Origin: Ampelomyces quisqualis
Taxonomy: Eukaryota; Ascomycota; Dothideomycetes; Pleosporales; Phaeosphaeriaceae
Length of the DNA stretch: 64,000 nt
Direction: 5' to 3'
Assembly: GCA_018398575.1 (NCBI GenBank)
Contig: JAGTXZ010000024.1
Coordinates: 1,426,001-1,490,000 of the forward strand
The stretch's first letter is position 1, and every line of letters starts with the position of its first letter. Shown in pieces: positions 29,237-41,038 of the stretch. The notes under the pieces are model-generated. The model saw only the letters and a list, made by a program, of their open reading frames with translations. It did no database searches and was not told the DNA's origin. A program made the translations under genes and the position numbers.

Positions 29237-32200
29237 GGTGGCCGCATGTGCTGCTGTTGTTTGTCGTACTTCTGTTTGTTGTTTCGTTGTTTCGCCAGGG
29301 CTCAGGCGGCGCTCGGCTACCTTCCACGAATCGCGCTAGTGGACAGTCACGTGGGTACGCGACATTATAGATCTTAGAACCCCAGATCTTGCGACCACCG
29401 CAGAACATTTACCCTGTGATAATTATTTTGGTAGTCATTGGAGCGGTGAAGCATGTCGATCCCATGGTGCAAAGTTGAAGGTGAGTTACAACGCTTCAGG
29501 GAATGTTCACATTCAGCTGCACACAAGGAGCCTTCTCGTCCCAATTGTGAGCCAGCTACTCCGTAGTGCTGCGGCGGACTTCAGTTACTTCATATGTCCC
29601 CTTCACCCACGCAATTCCGATCTCTGGATTTCCCCATCGTTCGTCTCTCATTTGCGAAGGACAAGGATTTTCGCAATATGTGGAAGGTTGCGATGACACC
29701 CGGTCACATACGTATGATTCGGGTTTTGGGCAGAACGAGGATGAGTATCGATGCTTCAATCCCACAAGCCAACTTTAGGTTTCCAATGTTTTCGTTTGCC
29801 CCCAGTCCCGATGCTGGAGTTGGAGCCGTGTACAATACCTATAGCGGCGGCCTCTCTCCGGATGCTCAGACTGGCTGTCCTGCCTTCACCCAACTGGATT
29901 GTTTGTTGGCATATGAGTACTCGGTACGGAGTACTCCGTAGCGAGGAGGCACACTCAACAAGCTCTTGCCACATTTCATTTGACAGCTCGTGAAGGCAAG
30001 ACGGGTGTGTGTTCGCACTAAGCTAGTTTATATGGTGGCTGCATATGGGATCGCTGCAAGCCCTGCAAAGCTCAGCTCTCTCGAGATGAACTCGCAATTT
30101 CTGACTGTGTAGGAGGGCCGCTGAAACTTACAAGATGAGGTCGCAATCGCTTGTAGCGGTCCATGTCCGATGCGATAGAGAGTGCCGTTATTGGCCTGGG
30201 ATGACAATGCTAGAATGTCGTTCGATGCAGGCATCATGAGCTGTGGAACTTGGATTTGAGGGTTTGTTGAGAAGACGTGCAGCGGGCTCTAATGCCCACT
30301 GGAGTGCCCATGGTGTCATCGTGCATCCACAGCAAGGATGCGGAGCACGTCTGCCTTCAATCTGTGGTGGTAGCTGGTAATACATGATTATTCGTGGCAC
30401 TCCTTGATGTTGCCGCAACCTGTGTTGTACGGTAGTAGCAGAGCTGCTGCAGACGAATACCTGTGCAGATCAATAATCATCACAGTTGGGTTTGGTCACT
30501 CGCTGGTCGGCTCCACACCAGCAGATACTAGAAGACTGAGTGCAGTGTAAGCTAAAGCAGCACCTAGCAGGTAGCCCACAGGCGTACCATACGTACGGAG
30601 TACGAAGTAAGATCGAAGGGTGTTTGGAATCTGAAATTGTGGTACAATCGGTGGTTGGCAAAGCTCCCGTGGCCCGGTGGTGACAGTCCAATCAGCGCCT
30701 GCTGGTAAGGCAATCACAACACAACGGCAAGCTTGACACCGGACGACAGCTTTCAGTTCCAAATACACGGGAGAAGCCGAACGACGTTCCATTCCTTGAA
30801 ATCAAGATCGCGATCTGAGTGCTCACCAGCCGGACACACCGAGGGGCATTCTGGGGAATGTTGCTGGTTGTGCGTCTTCGCGCTGCTTACTGTAACGTGT
30901 CGAGTGACTGCATGCTGCAAGATGGTATCCGCAGAATCCGTGACACCACGCTCCCGGCGCCGCGATGCATGGTGGTGTTCGTTAAAGGCCGCAGTCGCTG
31001 TAAGGGTGTGCTGCTGCGCGTTCGCGGTGGATGAACAGTCGGGTGGCTTTGCAGGCCCGACAAAAGCGCGTTAGCTCGTCTTGGCACAGCCATTTGCGTC
31101 ACAAGAGCTCTTGTCAAACGCTGGTGCAGTGGCAGAAGACCTGATCGTGTGTGAAGTACCTAGAGGGTGTGGTGGACGCAAAAGGCAAATGAAGCGTTGT
31201 GCCGCGGGACTGGCTGGAGGAGGGCAGGCATTGACGTGCTTCTAGCCTGCGTCTTTAATCTCGCCTGGCCCATCGCGATGCACTGGACCCTGCAGCAGTC
31301 GAGACGTCCCCGCAGTCAACTTACCAGACCACACGAATGTCTTCACCTTGCAGCTCTTATTGTACTTGACACTCCATTGCCGCCAATCACCACACGTCGT
31401 TTATCCCATCTTCTTCCCTTTTCGTCCTCCGTCGGGCCAGGATCGGTTCTGGCTGGGAGACGCGCCTCTTCTGCCTGTATATGTCCAGTACGGCCCGCGG
31501 TGCCATCATCTAGCCTAGAGTCCTAGGCTTTTTCTGCACTGCACGAGACCCGCTCCGTGGGCTTCACTTCGCCTTTCCGACGCCCGTCGTTCCTCTCTCC
31601 GTACCTGCTCGTGATCAGAAAGCACGCTCCCCTCCCCATACCGCCTCAGACCCGTGTCTGATGGCGCGGCGGCGGCAATTCCAAGCTACCTCGGCCTCAA
31701 TACGCCACTGTATGGGCTGGCACTACAAGTCATTCCTAAGCGTCGGGACAACGCGTCCAAGTCTGTTTCGACCAACTTTTTAGGGACACGAAGTTCCATT
31801 AGCGTCAAGTGACCTTCCAAACGAACGCCTAGGTAATCTTCAAGGTCTCTCCACTTCATTGCCTGGACCGCCGTTCCTCAGGAGTCAGCACTGCCAACCT
31901 CAACTACCCGTTGCCTTGCGCTCCACAGTTCAGAATTTCCCACCAGCCTCCAACTACTGCTGCGACTCCCATCTGTCGACAAAGTTCACGACCCTCCTGT
32001 GTCACTAGCCTTAGCTGCCTCCCCCTTTCGGTTTCCACCGCAAGGCTGAGGTTTGGTCACAGCTGTAAGAAAACATGTGGCACTTGCTCACACGAACATC
32101 GATACTGAACAGCCATAGTCTCTCATTATCAAGTTCTTGTTTTTCACCCTGTTGCTCGGAGGTATTTCGGTCAACGCCAGTCTACGAAGTACGGATACAT

Positions 32201-32289
32201 GCGGCCAAATGATCCAAGTCTGCTACCCCACGCCTCCACTCAAGACCGTGCACCCACGACGCCTCGTGCTTGCACCGGTCATACGAAAA
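29237..32289. other. 3-kb gene-free region
   Basis: This is the largest empty stretch besides 47-50 kb. Short ORFs occur on both strands, none with family motifs. It contains a perfect 16-bp palindrome and another copy of the TACGGAGTA motif. The right part (31250-32100) is pyrimidine-rich and probably provides a long promoter and leader for the cyclin gene. No transposon ends found. Confidence 0.55.
29925..29940. repeat. Perfect 16-bp palindrome TACGGAGTACTCCGTA
   Basis: Two overlapping inverted copies of the 9-mer TACGGAGTA form a perfect palindrome. The same 9-mer recurs in at least nine other places in this window. Confidence 0.9.
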
Positions 32290-33201
32290 ATGGACCCTCC
32301 ATCAGACCCTCCCTCGAATCCACCGTCAGCACCCAACCCTGCAGGTGACGCGGGTGTGCTGCCGGACTTTTCAAGTATCTCGCTCCAAGATGCACCATCA
32401 CCACCTGCACACGACGAAAACATGGACGTACTCACCATGTCAAGAGAGACGGCCATGAAACTCATTGTGCGTTCAGTGGTTGCCATAGCCAACTCAGCCG
32501 GTGACGTACCAGCCACACCGCCGCTATCCAGGCCTCAAACTCCAGGTGGGAAAGAAAATTTGGCGACGCTCAAAGGTCACCGACGTACAGCATCAAGGCC
32601 AGCCACGCCCATCCCGGCCGACAGAGAGAAGCACCAACCCACCGAATTGGCACCGCCTGAAGCAAGTCATGACGAGCCGACCATCACCCATGACATTGGC
32701 GCTGGGGCACAGCCAGAATCGGTTCAGCGTCTTAACATGGCACGAAAGTTTTTCTCAAAAACGATACCAAAGGTCGGCGTAGAAGAGTACATAAATCGCA
32801 TCCAGAAGTTTTGTCCACTCTCAACGGCCGTGTGGTTGGCAGCAGGATCGTACATTCTACGTTTATGTGTCATCGACCGCACAGTACCACTCACATACCG
32901 CACGATGCATCGCCTCATCCTTGCGTGTGCACTGGTGGCTATGAAGGCGCTGGAAGATCATCGATGGCCACAGAAGCGTTTTGCTGCAGTTGGCGGCGTA
33001 GATGATGCTTCGCTGAGCCGGTTGGAGCTCTGCGTTGAGTTCTTGCTCTCTTTCGATGTCCAGATTTTCACACCAGAGAAGTTGGGAGACCTGACTGTGC
33101 AACTGCAGAAGGCAGGACAGGCGGCGACAATGACGACGAAGCTACCGTCATCATTCAGCCTGAAGATGTCGAATCCGAAGATGCGTCATGTGCAGGTCTA
33201 G
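32290..33201 (+). CDS. PHO80/PCL-type cyclin, 303 aa
   Basis: Single exon. The frame is open from 32137, but the ATG at 32290 (MDPPSDPPSNPPSAP) is preferred because the upstream part reads like translated leader. The first ~150 residues are Pro/Ser/Thr-rich with TP sites that CDKs could phosphorylate. The cyclin box at ~165-290 shows ARKFFSKTIPKVGVEEYINRI, then LRLCVIDR, TYRTMHRLILACALVAMK and LELCVEFLLSFDVQIF, the pattern of the PHO80/PCL family. Such cyclins pair with the PHO85-type kinase to control phosphate and nutrient signalling, glycogen metabolism and morphogenesis. Which family branch is not decided by sequence alone. Confidence 0.88.
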   Translation: MDPPSDPPSNPPSAPNPAGDAGVLPDFSSISLQDAPSPPAHDENMDVLTMSRETAMKLIVRSVVAIANSAGDVPATPPLSRPQTPGGKENLATLKGHRRTASRPATPIPADREKHQPTELAPPEASHDEPTITHDIGAGAQPESVQRLNMARKFFSKTIPKVGVEEYINRIQKFCPLSTAVWLAAGSYILRLCVIDRTVPLTYRTMHRLILACALVAMKALEDHRWPQKRFAAVGGVDDASLSRLELCVEFLLSFDVQIFTPEKLGDLTVQLQKAGQAATMTTKLPSSFSLKMSNPKMRHVQV

Positions 33202-33826
33202 AGGTCTCGTTCTGAGGGACTCTTTGTCTCTTTTGTCTGTCTTGTATTCGGTTGTACCAGGATATCCCGATGAGCATGCGACGGCGTTTAGGTGACAGAA
33301 CCCGGGTTCGGTCAACTAGGAGAGCTGCGAACGATGATGGACCCAAAGATAGTCAAGGTCGACATAAGAGGCACTCTGAGGAGGGAGAGGGCACACGTAG
33401 ACCACGAATAGTTATAGGAATTGAAATCCGCACATTGATGCGCGAGTGTTGACAAACCATGTATTTTCTCAAGATCTTTCTTCCCTCACAACGACGGCGT
33501 CTTCAAACTCGAGTGATGAATGTGCTATGTTTCACCACCACTCAGCGGGTCCGTTTACGGCCTGGAGCCGTCGCAAAGGGATGAATATCGCTAATGCGCG
33601 CTAGCTGGCGCGGCAGGGACGATCTGCGCTCCTGAGGGTTGCACGTTCAACTTCACCCCACCACCACCACCGTCGTCGTCACTGCTGTCACTGTACGCTA
33701 TCACGGGATATTCGGTGACCATATCGACATCGACTTAGCTACTCGAAACCACGATCTCGCGCACCGCTGCGCCAGACAACCACTCGCAACCGTCGCTTGG
33801 TGCTTCCTACCACTCCACCCTACAAT
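33202..33826. other. Intergenic / Kre9-Knh1 gene promoter
   Basis: This is 625 bases with no gene. The CCACCACCACC-rich stretch at about 33655-33675 and the C-rich bases before the start codon resemble a fungal leader. Confidence 0.5.
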
Positions 33827-34836
33827 ATGGCGAGAGCGATACTATCCCTCGCTGCCGTCGCGGCTCTGATACCCTTCACAAGCGCTGGAATCAGCTTCAC
33901 AAGCCCCAAGGCAGGCGCAACTCTTACGGCGGGCTCCGCCATTGAGGTCAAGTGGGAAGAGAGCAGCGAGGGACCCAAGCTGGCTGATCTGCAAACCTAC
34001 GAGCTCTCCCTGTGTGCTGGAGGAAACGCGGCGGGCACCTTCGTACGTAACCTTGCATCGCGCCGGCTATTGGTCACGCTCTGAAGAAACGGCACAGTCC
34101 CAGAGTCTTCGATTGCTGACATGTGTTCCTAGCTACCAGTAAGGGTTATCACAACACAGGGATCCTTCGCAGTCAGCAGCATCGCTTCGGGAATGATCGG
34201 AACTGACGTGGGCGAGGATGCCCCCAAGAATGCCTAGTGCGCACCCCACAACATGTAGAATGTCAAGCCAGCGACTCTGCTAACAGCGCACAGCTTCCTG
34301 AAGATGATGGCTGTTGGAAAGAACGGTGGCCAGCTCATTACCTATTCCGATCGATTCTCCTACTCCGGCATGAAGGGCACTTTTAACCCCATAGTCAAAA
34401 AGGGTGCTGCCGACATTAGCGGGACGAGTGGGCCCGCTGCCGACAACAAGGTAGTCGAACCTGGTGCACCAGTTGGAGACCCTGTGGGGGCTGCGAGTGA
34501 CTTTGAGGTTGCATACACTATGCAGACAGGCACAATCAGATATGCGCCCATGCAACCGGTGCCGGGCAAGAGTGTCACCGCAAAAGGCAAACCGAAACCA
34601 CTATACCCTACAAGTAGCGTGTCAATCGCAACGTCGAGGTTGCCGATCCCGAAGGTCGAGAAGACAATCACTCAGAGCCAAACGTACTCAGTCCAAAGCC
34701 GGGAGAACACAGTATGTTTGACAGAGCAGCTTTCATTGTCTGCTCCATGGATACGCCGCTGACTCTTGTGCAGGTTGCTGCGGCGCCCCATCCCACAGAC
34801 GACATGGCCAAGTTCCTCAATCGTTGGAAGGACTAG
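33827..34836 (+). CDS. Kre9/Knh1-family secreted cell-wall protein, 266 aa
   Basis: Exons 33827-34042, 34133-34236, 34294-34711 and 34774-34836. Introns are 90, 57, 62 nt with good donors (GTACGT, GTGCGC, GTATGT), and phases close. Residues 1-20 are a signal peptide (MARAILSLAAVAALIPFTSA). The N-terminal Kre9/KNH domain follows: GISFTSPKAGATLTAGSAIEVKW, then TTQGSFAVSSI and YSDRFSYSGMKGTF. The C-terminal Kre9/Knh1 domain closes with TYSVQSRENTVAAAPHPTDD (split by the last intron). In yeast these O-glycosylated proteins are needed for beta-1,6-glucan assembly. The tail FLNRWKD ends without a GPI signal, so it is probably secreted or wall-associated. The second exon is only 104 nt. Confidence 0.92.
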
Positions 34837-35482
34837 TTTTCCCACGCACCTGTCAGATGTGTCGATACATGCAAAACAATAACGTCGTATACCTTGGCCG
34901 AATTTCACAACTGTTCGAAGCAACATGCGTCTTCCGCCATCGACGTCGATCACGCAAATGCATTATACAGAGTCATGGATTGGTGGCAGGAGCAGGCCCT
35001 TCTCTACTACACCACAGCTTGTTGGGTTATTTTTATTATTGTAATGGCGAATTGGAACAACCTTACTGCTGGATGACATGAAGAGGGCGTCGGGCGTACC
35101 AGAGCAATGTTCATAGGCGTACATGGTTCCGAAATGGCATATCAAGGGCAAGTATCTAGCCTTAGTGCAGGCGTACAGCCTGAGACTCAGTAGTACCGCA
35201 TAAAAAAACAGTGGTGTAGTCTGTGATATTTTTGCCACATCACTTGGAGCGAGAGCTTCAGCATCTCGTAGTGCGCTGATGCACCTGTCTTTTCTTCTCA
35301 AGCTGGTGGTTTTATACCGCGGCTAACCGCCAGCGTCGAGTTCAAGATTCACCCCACCACCCCGCCTGGCTAAATAAACAGTAAGCCTTGTGCTAGCTCC
35401 GGATCGTCTCACACGACGTGTATCCCATTTCGTCTCCTGTTCATCAACTGGTAATCACTTCTAGATTCCGACGCGTTTCAGC
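34837..35482. other. Intergenic, no gene seen
   Basis: This is 646 bases between the Kre9-type gene and the aminopeptidase gene. No ORF or RNA feature that I can support. Confidence 0.5.
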
Positions 35483-37036
35483 ATGGCTATTGCAGAGAAC
35501 TACGACGAAGTCTTGAAGGGCAAGTACCCTGCAAAGGATCATGCGAGGAAGGTTGCGAGATGGATCGTCGATAAAGGCGGCGACAGGAAAGGGACCATTT
35601 ACTTGGAAGCCCAGAAGCAAAAGCTGAACGAGGTACGTGTTCTGAAAGCATGCACTAGCCAAAGCTAATTGATACAGGACAATGACAGTGAAGCTCCATT
35701 CCGGTATGTCATAACAAAGACCATGAAGCATTGCTGATGCACTGACTATATTGACATGAATGCTCACAGGCAGCGACGCTACTTTTTCTACCTAAGTGGT
35801 TGTGAGCTTCCCGACTCGTATCTGGTCTACGAATTTGCTAGCGACAAGTTGACCCTCTTCATTCCTCCGGTTGAGCCAGACGAGGTCATTTGGTCTGGTC
35901 TGCCCATGAGCCCCGAGGAAGCGAAAGCAAAGTACGATATTGATGACTGCAAGACGACCAGAGATGTGAATCCTCATCTAGCGAGTGCCTCAGAATCGGC
36001 TCAGTCGACTATATATGCGATCCCAGAACAAATATCTGACGAGACTACCTTCCTTGCATACAAGAACAAGGAACTATTGCAGTTGAAGCCGGCTATCGAG
36101 TACTGCAGAGTCACGAAATCGGACTATGAGATCGCGCTCATCCGCAAAGCCAACGTAATCTCGACAAATGCGCACGTCAATGTAATGAAAGCGGCAGCCA
36201 AGGCGAAGAACGAGTGCGAGCTCGAAGCCATCTTTCTCAAGTCATGCGTCGAACGCAACGCGAAGAACCAGGCCTATCATTCCATCGTGGCAGCTGGTGA
36301 GAATGGCGCGACATTGCACTACGTCAACAACGCTGCACCCATCATGGAACAGAATCTGCTGCTTTTGGACGCCGGATGTGAAGTCGACTGCTATGCCTCC
36401 GATATCACTCGCACATTCCCGATCAAAGGGAACTTCACAGGAGAGTCTCTTGCCATATACAAAATTGTACTCGACATGCAGAAGCAGTGCATCAATGCGC
36501 TCAAGGCCGGCGTACTCTGGGACTCGATCCACGAGCTTGCACACAAGATCGCTATCAAGGGCCTGCTTGACCTTGGTATCTTGAAAGGCGACGCAGAGGT
36601 GATTTTCAAGGCGCGAACGAGTGTTGCTTTCTTCCCTCACGGCCTTGGTCATTACTTGGGCATGGACACCCACGACACTGGAGGCAATGCAAACTATGCG
36701 GATAAGGACAGCATGTTCAGATACCTCAGAGTACGAGGGACGTTACCTGTTAGGAGTGTGATCACAGTCGAGCCAGGTATCTACTTCTGCCGCTTCATAC
36801 TCGAGCCGTATCTCGAGGACGAGGAGCAGAAGCAGTATATTGATGAGAAGGTACTGGAGAAGTACTGGAGCGTTGGTGGCGTCAGAATCGAGGGTATGGT
36901 ATTGTGCATGTTGATCAAGATAAAAAATCTGACGTGCAATACAGACAACATCTTGGTGACTGATGGGGGTGTTGAGAACCTGACACCAACGCCGAAGGAG
37001 ATTGATGAGATCACAAAGCTGGTCAAGTCCGGATGA
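35483..37036 (+). CDS. pepP: Xaa-Pro aminopeptidase (PEPP-type, M24B), 463 aa
   Basis: Exons 35483-35632, 35678-35703, 35770-36893 and 36945-37036. Introns are 45, 66 and 51 nt, and the second exon is a 26-nt micro-exon. All phases close. The N-terminal domain ends near YLVYEF. The C-terminal pita-bread fold carries a full dinuclear metal site: Asp in LLDAGCEVDCYASD (two ligands), His in FPHGLGHYLGMDTHD, Glu in TVEPGIYF and Glu in GGVRIED. The enzyme removes an N-terminal residue next to proline, normally with Mn2+, in the cytosol. All ligands are present, so it should be active. The last intron splits the final ligand block (RIE|DNILVTDGG). Confidence 0.95.
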
Positions 37037-37328
37037 GAGGATCGGATGGATAGCAAGACACAATTATGACTAGAATTACTGTCTTCGGCGAAGCGACCCA
37101 TGTCAATGTGCCGAATGCCTCAGTGAATTACTACGTCTACATGTCCCTCAACAGGCACAACAACGCCCTGCCAATCACAGGCCAGGACTAATCCAGTACT
37201 AGCGTGGCTAGTGGGACCATGAATGAATCACCCTTCCTCCACAATTACTTAACGAACCACATCTGCTGATATCTCAGCTCCACCCAGCTCTCCAATCCCG
37301 GGATCAACCAACCCCAAGTTCAACCTTC

Positions 37329-37985
37329 ATGACAGACCACCCCCGACCTCTGGTTGGCGTCGGCGTCATCATCCACGACAAAGCCGGCAACATCATCATG
37401 GGCGAGCGAGCAGGAAGTCATGGTGCAGGTAACTCTTCCTCATGTCCTCACTTTACATCAACTCTTTTTACTGACGACTGTTTCCCAGGAACCCTCCAAT
37501 GTCCCGGCGGCCACCTCGAGCACGGCGAATCCTTTGCGGCGACTGCAGCCCGCGAAGTCCTTGAGGAAACGGGCTTGGAAGTGGGAAATATCCGATTCCT
37601 AACTGCCACCAACGATGTCTTTACTGCCGAGACGGGGGGAGAGGGGAAGCATTATGTTACTATTTTTGTGACGTGTGAGATTGTGGGCGAGGAGAAGGTT
37701 GCTAGGGTAAGTCATTGTTTTCGAATCTTTGTCTCCATTGTCGATGGGGAGGAAGGCGAGAGGTGGGTTGATCTTTCTTGACGCTAATGTTTTGTTTTAT
37801 AGCCGATGGAACCCCACAAATGCGCCCAGTGGAAATGGATTCCGTGGAAGGATATGTGGAGGTGGGCAGGCGAACAGGCGCAGGCGGAGAAGGAAGGGAT
37901 GGAAGTCAAGAAGAAGCTATTCCTGCCGCTGGTCAATTTGTGGATAGCTTATCCCAATATGGCCAATGCGCTTGAGGGACGATGA
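37329..37985 (+). CDS. Nudix hydrolase, 166 aa
   Basis: Exons 37329-37428, 37489-37706 and 37803-37985. Introns are 60 and 96 nt (GTAACT..TCCCAG and GTAAGT..TTATAG), with matching phases. The protein starts PRPLVGVGVIIHD, carries a complete Nudix box (GGHLEHGESFAATAAREVLEETGLE, G-x5-E-x7-RE-x2-EE-x-G) and ends near NLWIAYPNMANALEGR. The box binds Mg2+ and cleaves nucleoside diphosphates linked to another moiety. This short single-domain form resembles MTH1/NUDT15-like cytosolic pyrophosphatases, which clean up modified nucleotides. Substrate not provable here. Starts 292 bp after the aminopeptidase gene, same strand. Confidence 0.92.
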
Positions 37986-38849
37986 AGGATAGATGGAGCA
38001 CGACGGAGTGGAGACTTCGCTTTGACGTCGCAGCACCTCAGCTCGCAGGACGCTTAGTTTGTTGGACCGCTGTAGTCTTACTCGAAACTTAATAACGGTT
38101 GCTCGAAAGCTTTGAGTCTACCCGTCACGTGTGAATCAGAATTCATGGCCCTCGAAATGTCATTACCGAGGTACTCCGTACTCTTTGCATTAAGATGACA
38201 CAAAGAGCTAGCTTGCCATGAGTTCTATAGCATCTCACTAGTACCAGGAAATCAAAAGGCCGGCTTGGAGCCATCACGAGGTTTTGTCGATCTATATCGA
38301 ACCTGGATATGCTTCCACTTTCGGAAGCTGACCCTGGTGCGGCAACACTGACCCACCACTCGGAGGGGCCTGCCCCCAGCCTCCAGCGCCGAAGCAGAAG
38401 GCAACGACCATATTCAGTCCATATAAACCCGCTATAAGCTCCCAAGATTAGTATGAGCCATTGATAGGGGTGCAGGGTTCCCCACAATGTATGTGGTCAC
38501 TCGCTTCGTTCAAACGTAAAACTGCCGAAGCTTGCACCAATCAAAACTTTTAGTCAACTACTCCGGCTGCTGTGTCGAACATATTGCGGTCACGAACGGG
38601 CTTCGGGGGAAGTGTGTAGTAGCATGAGTCTGTGGATGAAAGGCTGTTTCTGGGGTGAGTGTGATGGGCGTGGAGGTAGAATATCCATCAATCACCACAT
38701 AGGCGGAACCAATACGAACGCAGTGTTGGACAATACATCTCGATTATAGCATACATGAGATGATATGGGTACAACATGAGATTGTTTAAAAGACAGGCCA
38801 TCTGTTCTGCGCTACAAATTGGCTGGATCTGCAACAGCGACCTTCCACA
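37986..38849. other. Intergenic / GH5 promoter
   Basis: This is 864 bases without a gene. It includes one TACTCCGTA copy at 38172-38180. The ~150 bases before the GH5 start are AT-richer, as in inducible secreted-enzyme promoters. Confidence 0.5.
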
Positions 38850-40178
38850 ATGCGGTTTGACGTTTCACTTGTCTGTGCAACTGCGCTTCCATCACTACTC
38901 CATGCTTTCCCCAACGTGCCTTTTCAGACTCAAGATCGATGGATTGTAGACTCGAATGGAGCAAACTTCACTTATGTCGGCGCGAATTGGCCTGGCGCAG
39001 GGGAAGTGATGATTCCAGAGGGTCTGCAGTACCAATCAATTGCATCCATCGTCTCAAAGATCAAGGACTTGAAGATGAACCACGTCAGACTCACATTCGC
39101 TATTGAGATGATTGATGACATCGAGGACCGTGGTGGAGATGTTACGATTCAAAAGGCGTTCCAGAAGGCGCTTGGGAGTAATGGTGACAATGTGTATCAG
39201 AATGTCATCAAGAACAACCCACAGTTCGGTGCTTCGACGACACGACTACAGGTAAGCCAGACACTTGAATATTTTACATACGTGAAGCTAACGCTAAGAC
39301 AGGTCTTTGACGCCGTCGCAGCTGAACTTACAAAGCAACAGATCTACGTCCATCTCGACAACCACATGTCCAAAGGAAAGTGGTGTTGCGGCGGCGGCGA
39401 CGGAAACACCTGGTTCGGCGACACAGACTTCAACGTCCCCAACTGGCGACGAGGACTCGAATTCATGGCTGACCACGTAAGCTTCTCAATCCTAAATCAC
39501 ACATCTCCATAAACTGACATTACTACATAGAGCAAGAAGTGGCCCAACATGGTCTCCCTCGGCCTCCGCAACGAATTCCGCAAACCAGACAACGCCGGCT
39601 CATCGCTCGCCTACAACTGGGCAACATGGTACGACCAAGTCATCCCCGCGGCCGACGCCGTCAACAAAGCGAACCCTAACATTCTCATCTTCCTGTCTGG
39701 CCTCGACTACGACACGAAAATGAGTCCCATCGCCACCGGCGACGATCTGGGCAATGGCAAAAAATTCCGCCTCACAGACTTCAAGTACGAGAACAAACTC
39801 GTCATCGAACTACACAACTACCAGAACTCGGAGACGAATTGTGAAAGTATTGAAAGTGGGCTTTGGGACAACGGCTTCAGAGCTACAGGCACACTGGCGT
39901 TGAATAAGATGCCTGTCGTACTTACAGAGTTTGGATTCAACCAGGCTGATGATTCGTACACCAAGACGTATGCGACGTGCTTGAAGAAGCTGATGCCTCA
40001 GTGGAGCACGGGATGGACGGTGTGGGAGATTGGCGGTAGTTATTATATTCGGAGTGGGACGCAGGATTTTGAGGAGACGTGGGGATTACTGGATCACGAG
40101 TGGAGTGATTGGAGGAATAAAGATGCTATTGATGCGTTGAGGGGAATGGTGGATGCTACGTTGAAGGCGGTGGTCTGA
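38850..40178 (+). CDS. Secreted glycoside hydrolase family 5 (cellulase superfamily), 407 aa
   Basis: Exons 38850-39251, 39303-39476 and 39531-40178. Introns are 51 and 54 nt, both phase 0. A signal peptide covers residues 1-19 (MRFDVSLVCATALPSLLHA). The TIM-barrel core shows YVGANWPGAGE, KMNHVRLTFAIEM, IYVHLDNHMSKGKWCCGG, SLGLRNEFRKP (Asn-Glu, the acid/base) and VVLTEFGFNQ (Glu, the nucleophile), then TVWEIGGSYY near the end. Both catalytic Glu are present. GH5 enzymes cleave beta-glucans, cellulose or mannans by a retaining mechanism. This long form is like fungal GH5 proteins of unproven substrate. It heads a wall-degrading patch with a decayed pectate lyase and a pectin methylesterase. 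Confidence 0.93.
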
Positions 40179-40329
40179 GTACGGAGAAGTTCGGGGTGTC
40201 GATGTACATGCATGCGGAGGACAAAGTGCGTGGATATATGTATCGTGAAGCGCAGAAGTGGAAAAGATGTTAATCCAAATGCTTTCCCAGGATGACGTTG
40301 GTAGTCGCTCGGTATAAACGATCCTCTAC

Positions 40330-41035
40330 TGTCTTGAACTGGCCCTATATCATCTGGAATTCCGTTGCTATTTGTGTCCACACACGGGGTACTGCAAGCC
40401 ATCGTCCCCGGCCTATTCATTGGACTAGCAATCTCGTTGCTGACAGTCTTTCCGTAACTTTGCAGCTCCGCTACAAGTCTCTTATCAACTGCATCGCGTA
40501 CTTTAATCGCACCAACAGATTTCTCTGCGAGTTTCAGTACGTCTGTTGCGACCAATATCTTGGACGGCGCAGGATGATCATCGTTGTTCACTTTTGATGC
40601 TTCCAGCCGAGTACCGTCCAGCATGCCATCTTTGTCCGAATCTTACCAATTTCCATCACGAACGCTTGTAAGTTTCGGTTTTCCCCTCGTAAACGCCGTG
40701 ACGCTCGTACTCGGTCCACCACGGATGTAATGATTACCCACAAAGTTCACCTCGCTCTTGCCCTCACGATCACCCACCATGTCACCCACAATGTATCCAC
40801 GGCCTCTGCCCCAATTATACACCACGTTGTTCGTGAAATCGTTCGTGCCCTTGACTTTCGCATTCCTCGTCTTATTGTCATTGTACAAGTTTCTGGACAG
40901 CGAAATTCCATGTCCGACATTCGTCTGCATCAACCCACCACAACTGTGTATTTCGAGTCCTTGCGCAAAAAAAATGATGTTTGAATCGTAAGCTGGCGTC
41001 CGTGTTCATTGTCACTGTGTCCGCCTATATAAATG
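40330..41035 (-). pseudogene. Decayed pectate lyase-like gene
   Basis: Read on the minus strand, conserved blocks of a pectate lyase-like beta-helix family follow in order but not in one frame: GGHSDNEHGRQLTIQ, FFAQGLEIHSCGGL, GHGISLSRNLYNDNKTRN, VKGTNDFTNNVVYNWGRG, VNFVGNHYIRGGPST and VTAFTRG, then DSDKDGMLDGT and a C-terminal DTNSNGIPDDI block. A frame change lies at a run of eight T (about 40970 on the plus strand shows as A), and an in-frame TAA interrupts GNW-stop-DSDKDG at 40643-40645. The N-terminal third, including any signal peptide, is missing. Limits are approximate. The tail of the GH5 gene lies next to it, convergent. Confidence 0.75.
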
Positions 41036-41038
41036 TGG

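Noticed and set aside
30496..30792. 98-codon minus-strand ORF with a hydrophobic C-terminus
   Set aside because: No family blocks or intron support. It contains the recurrent 9-mer, so it is probably intergenic DNA read by chance.
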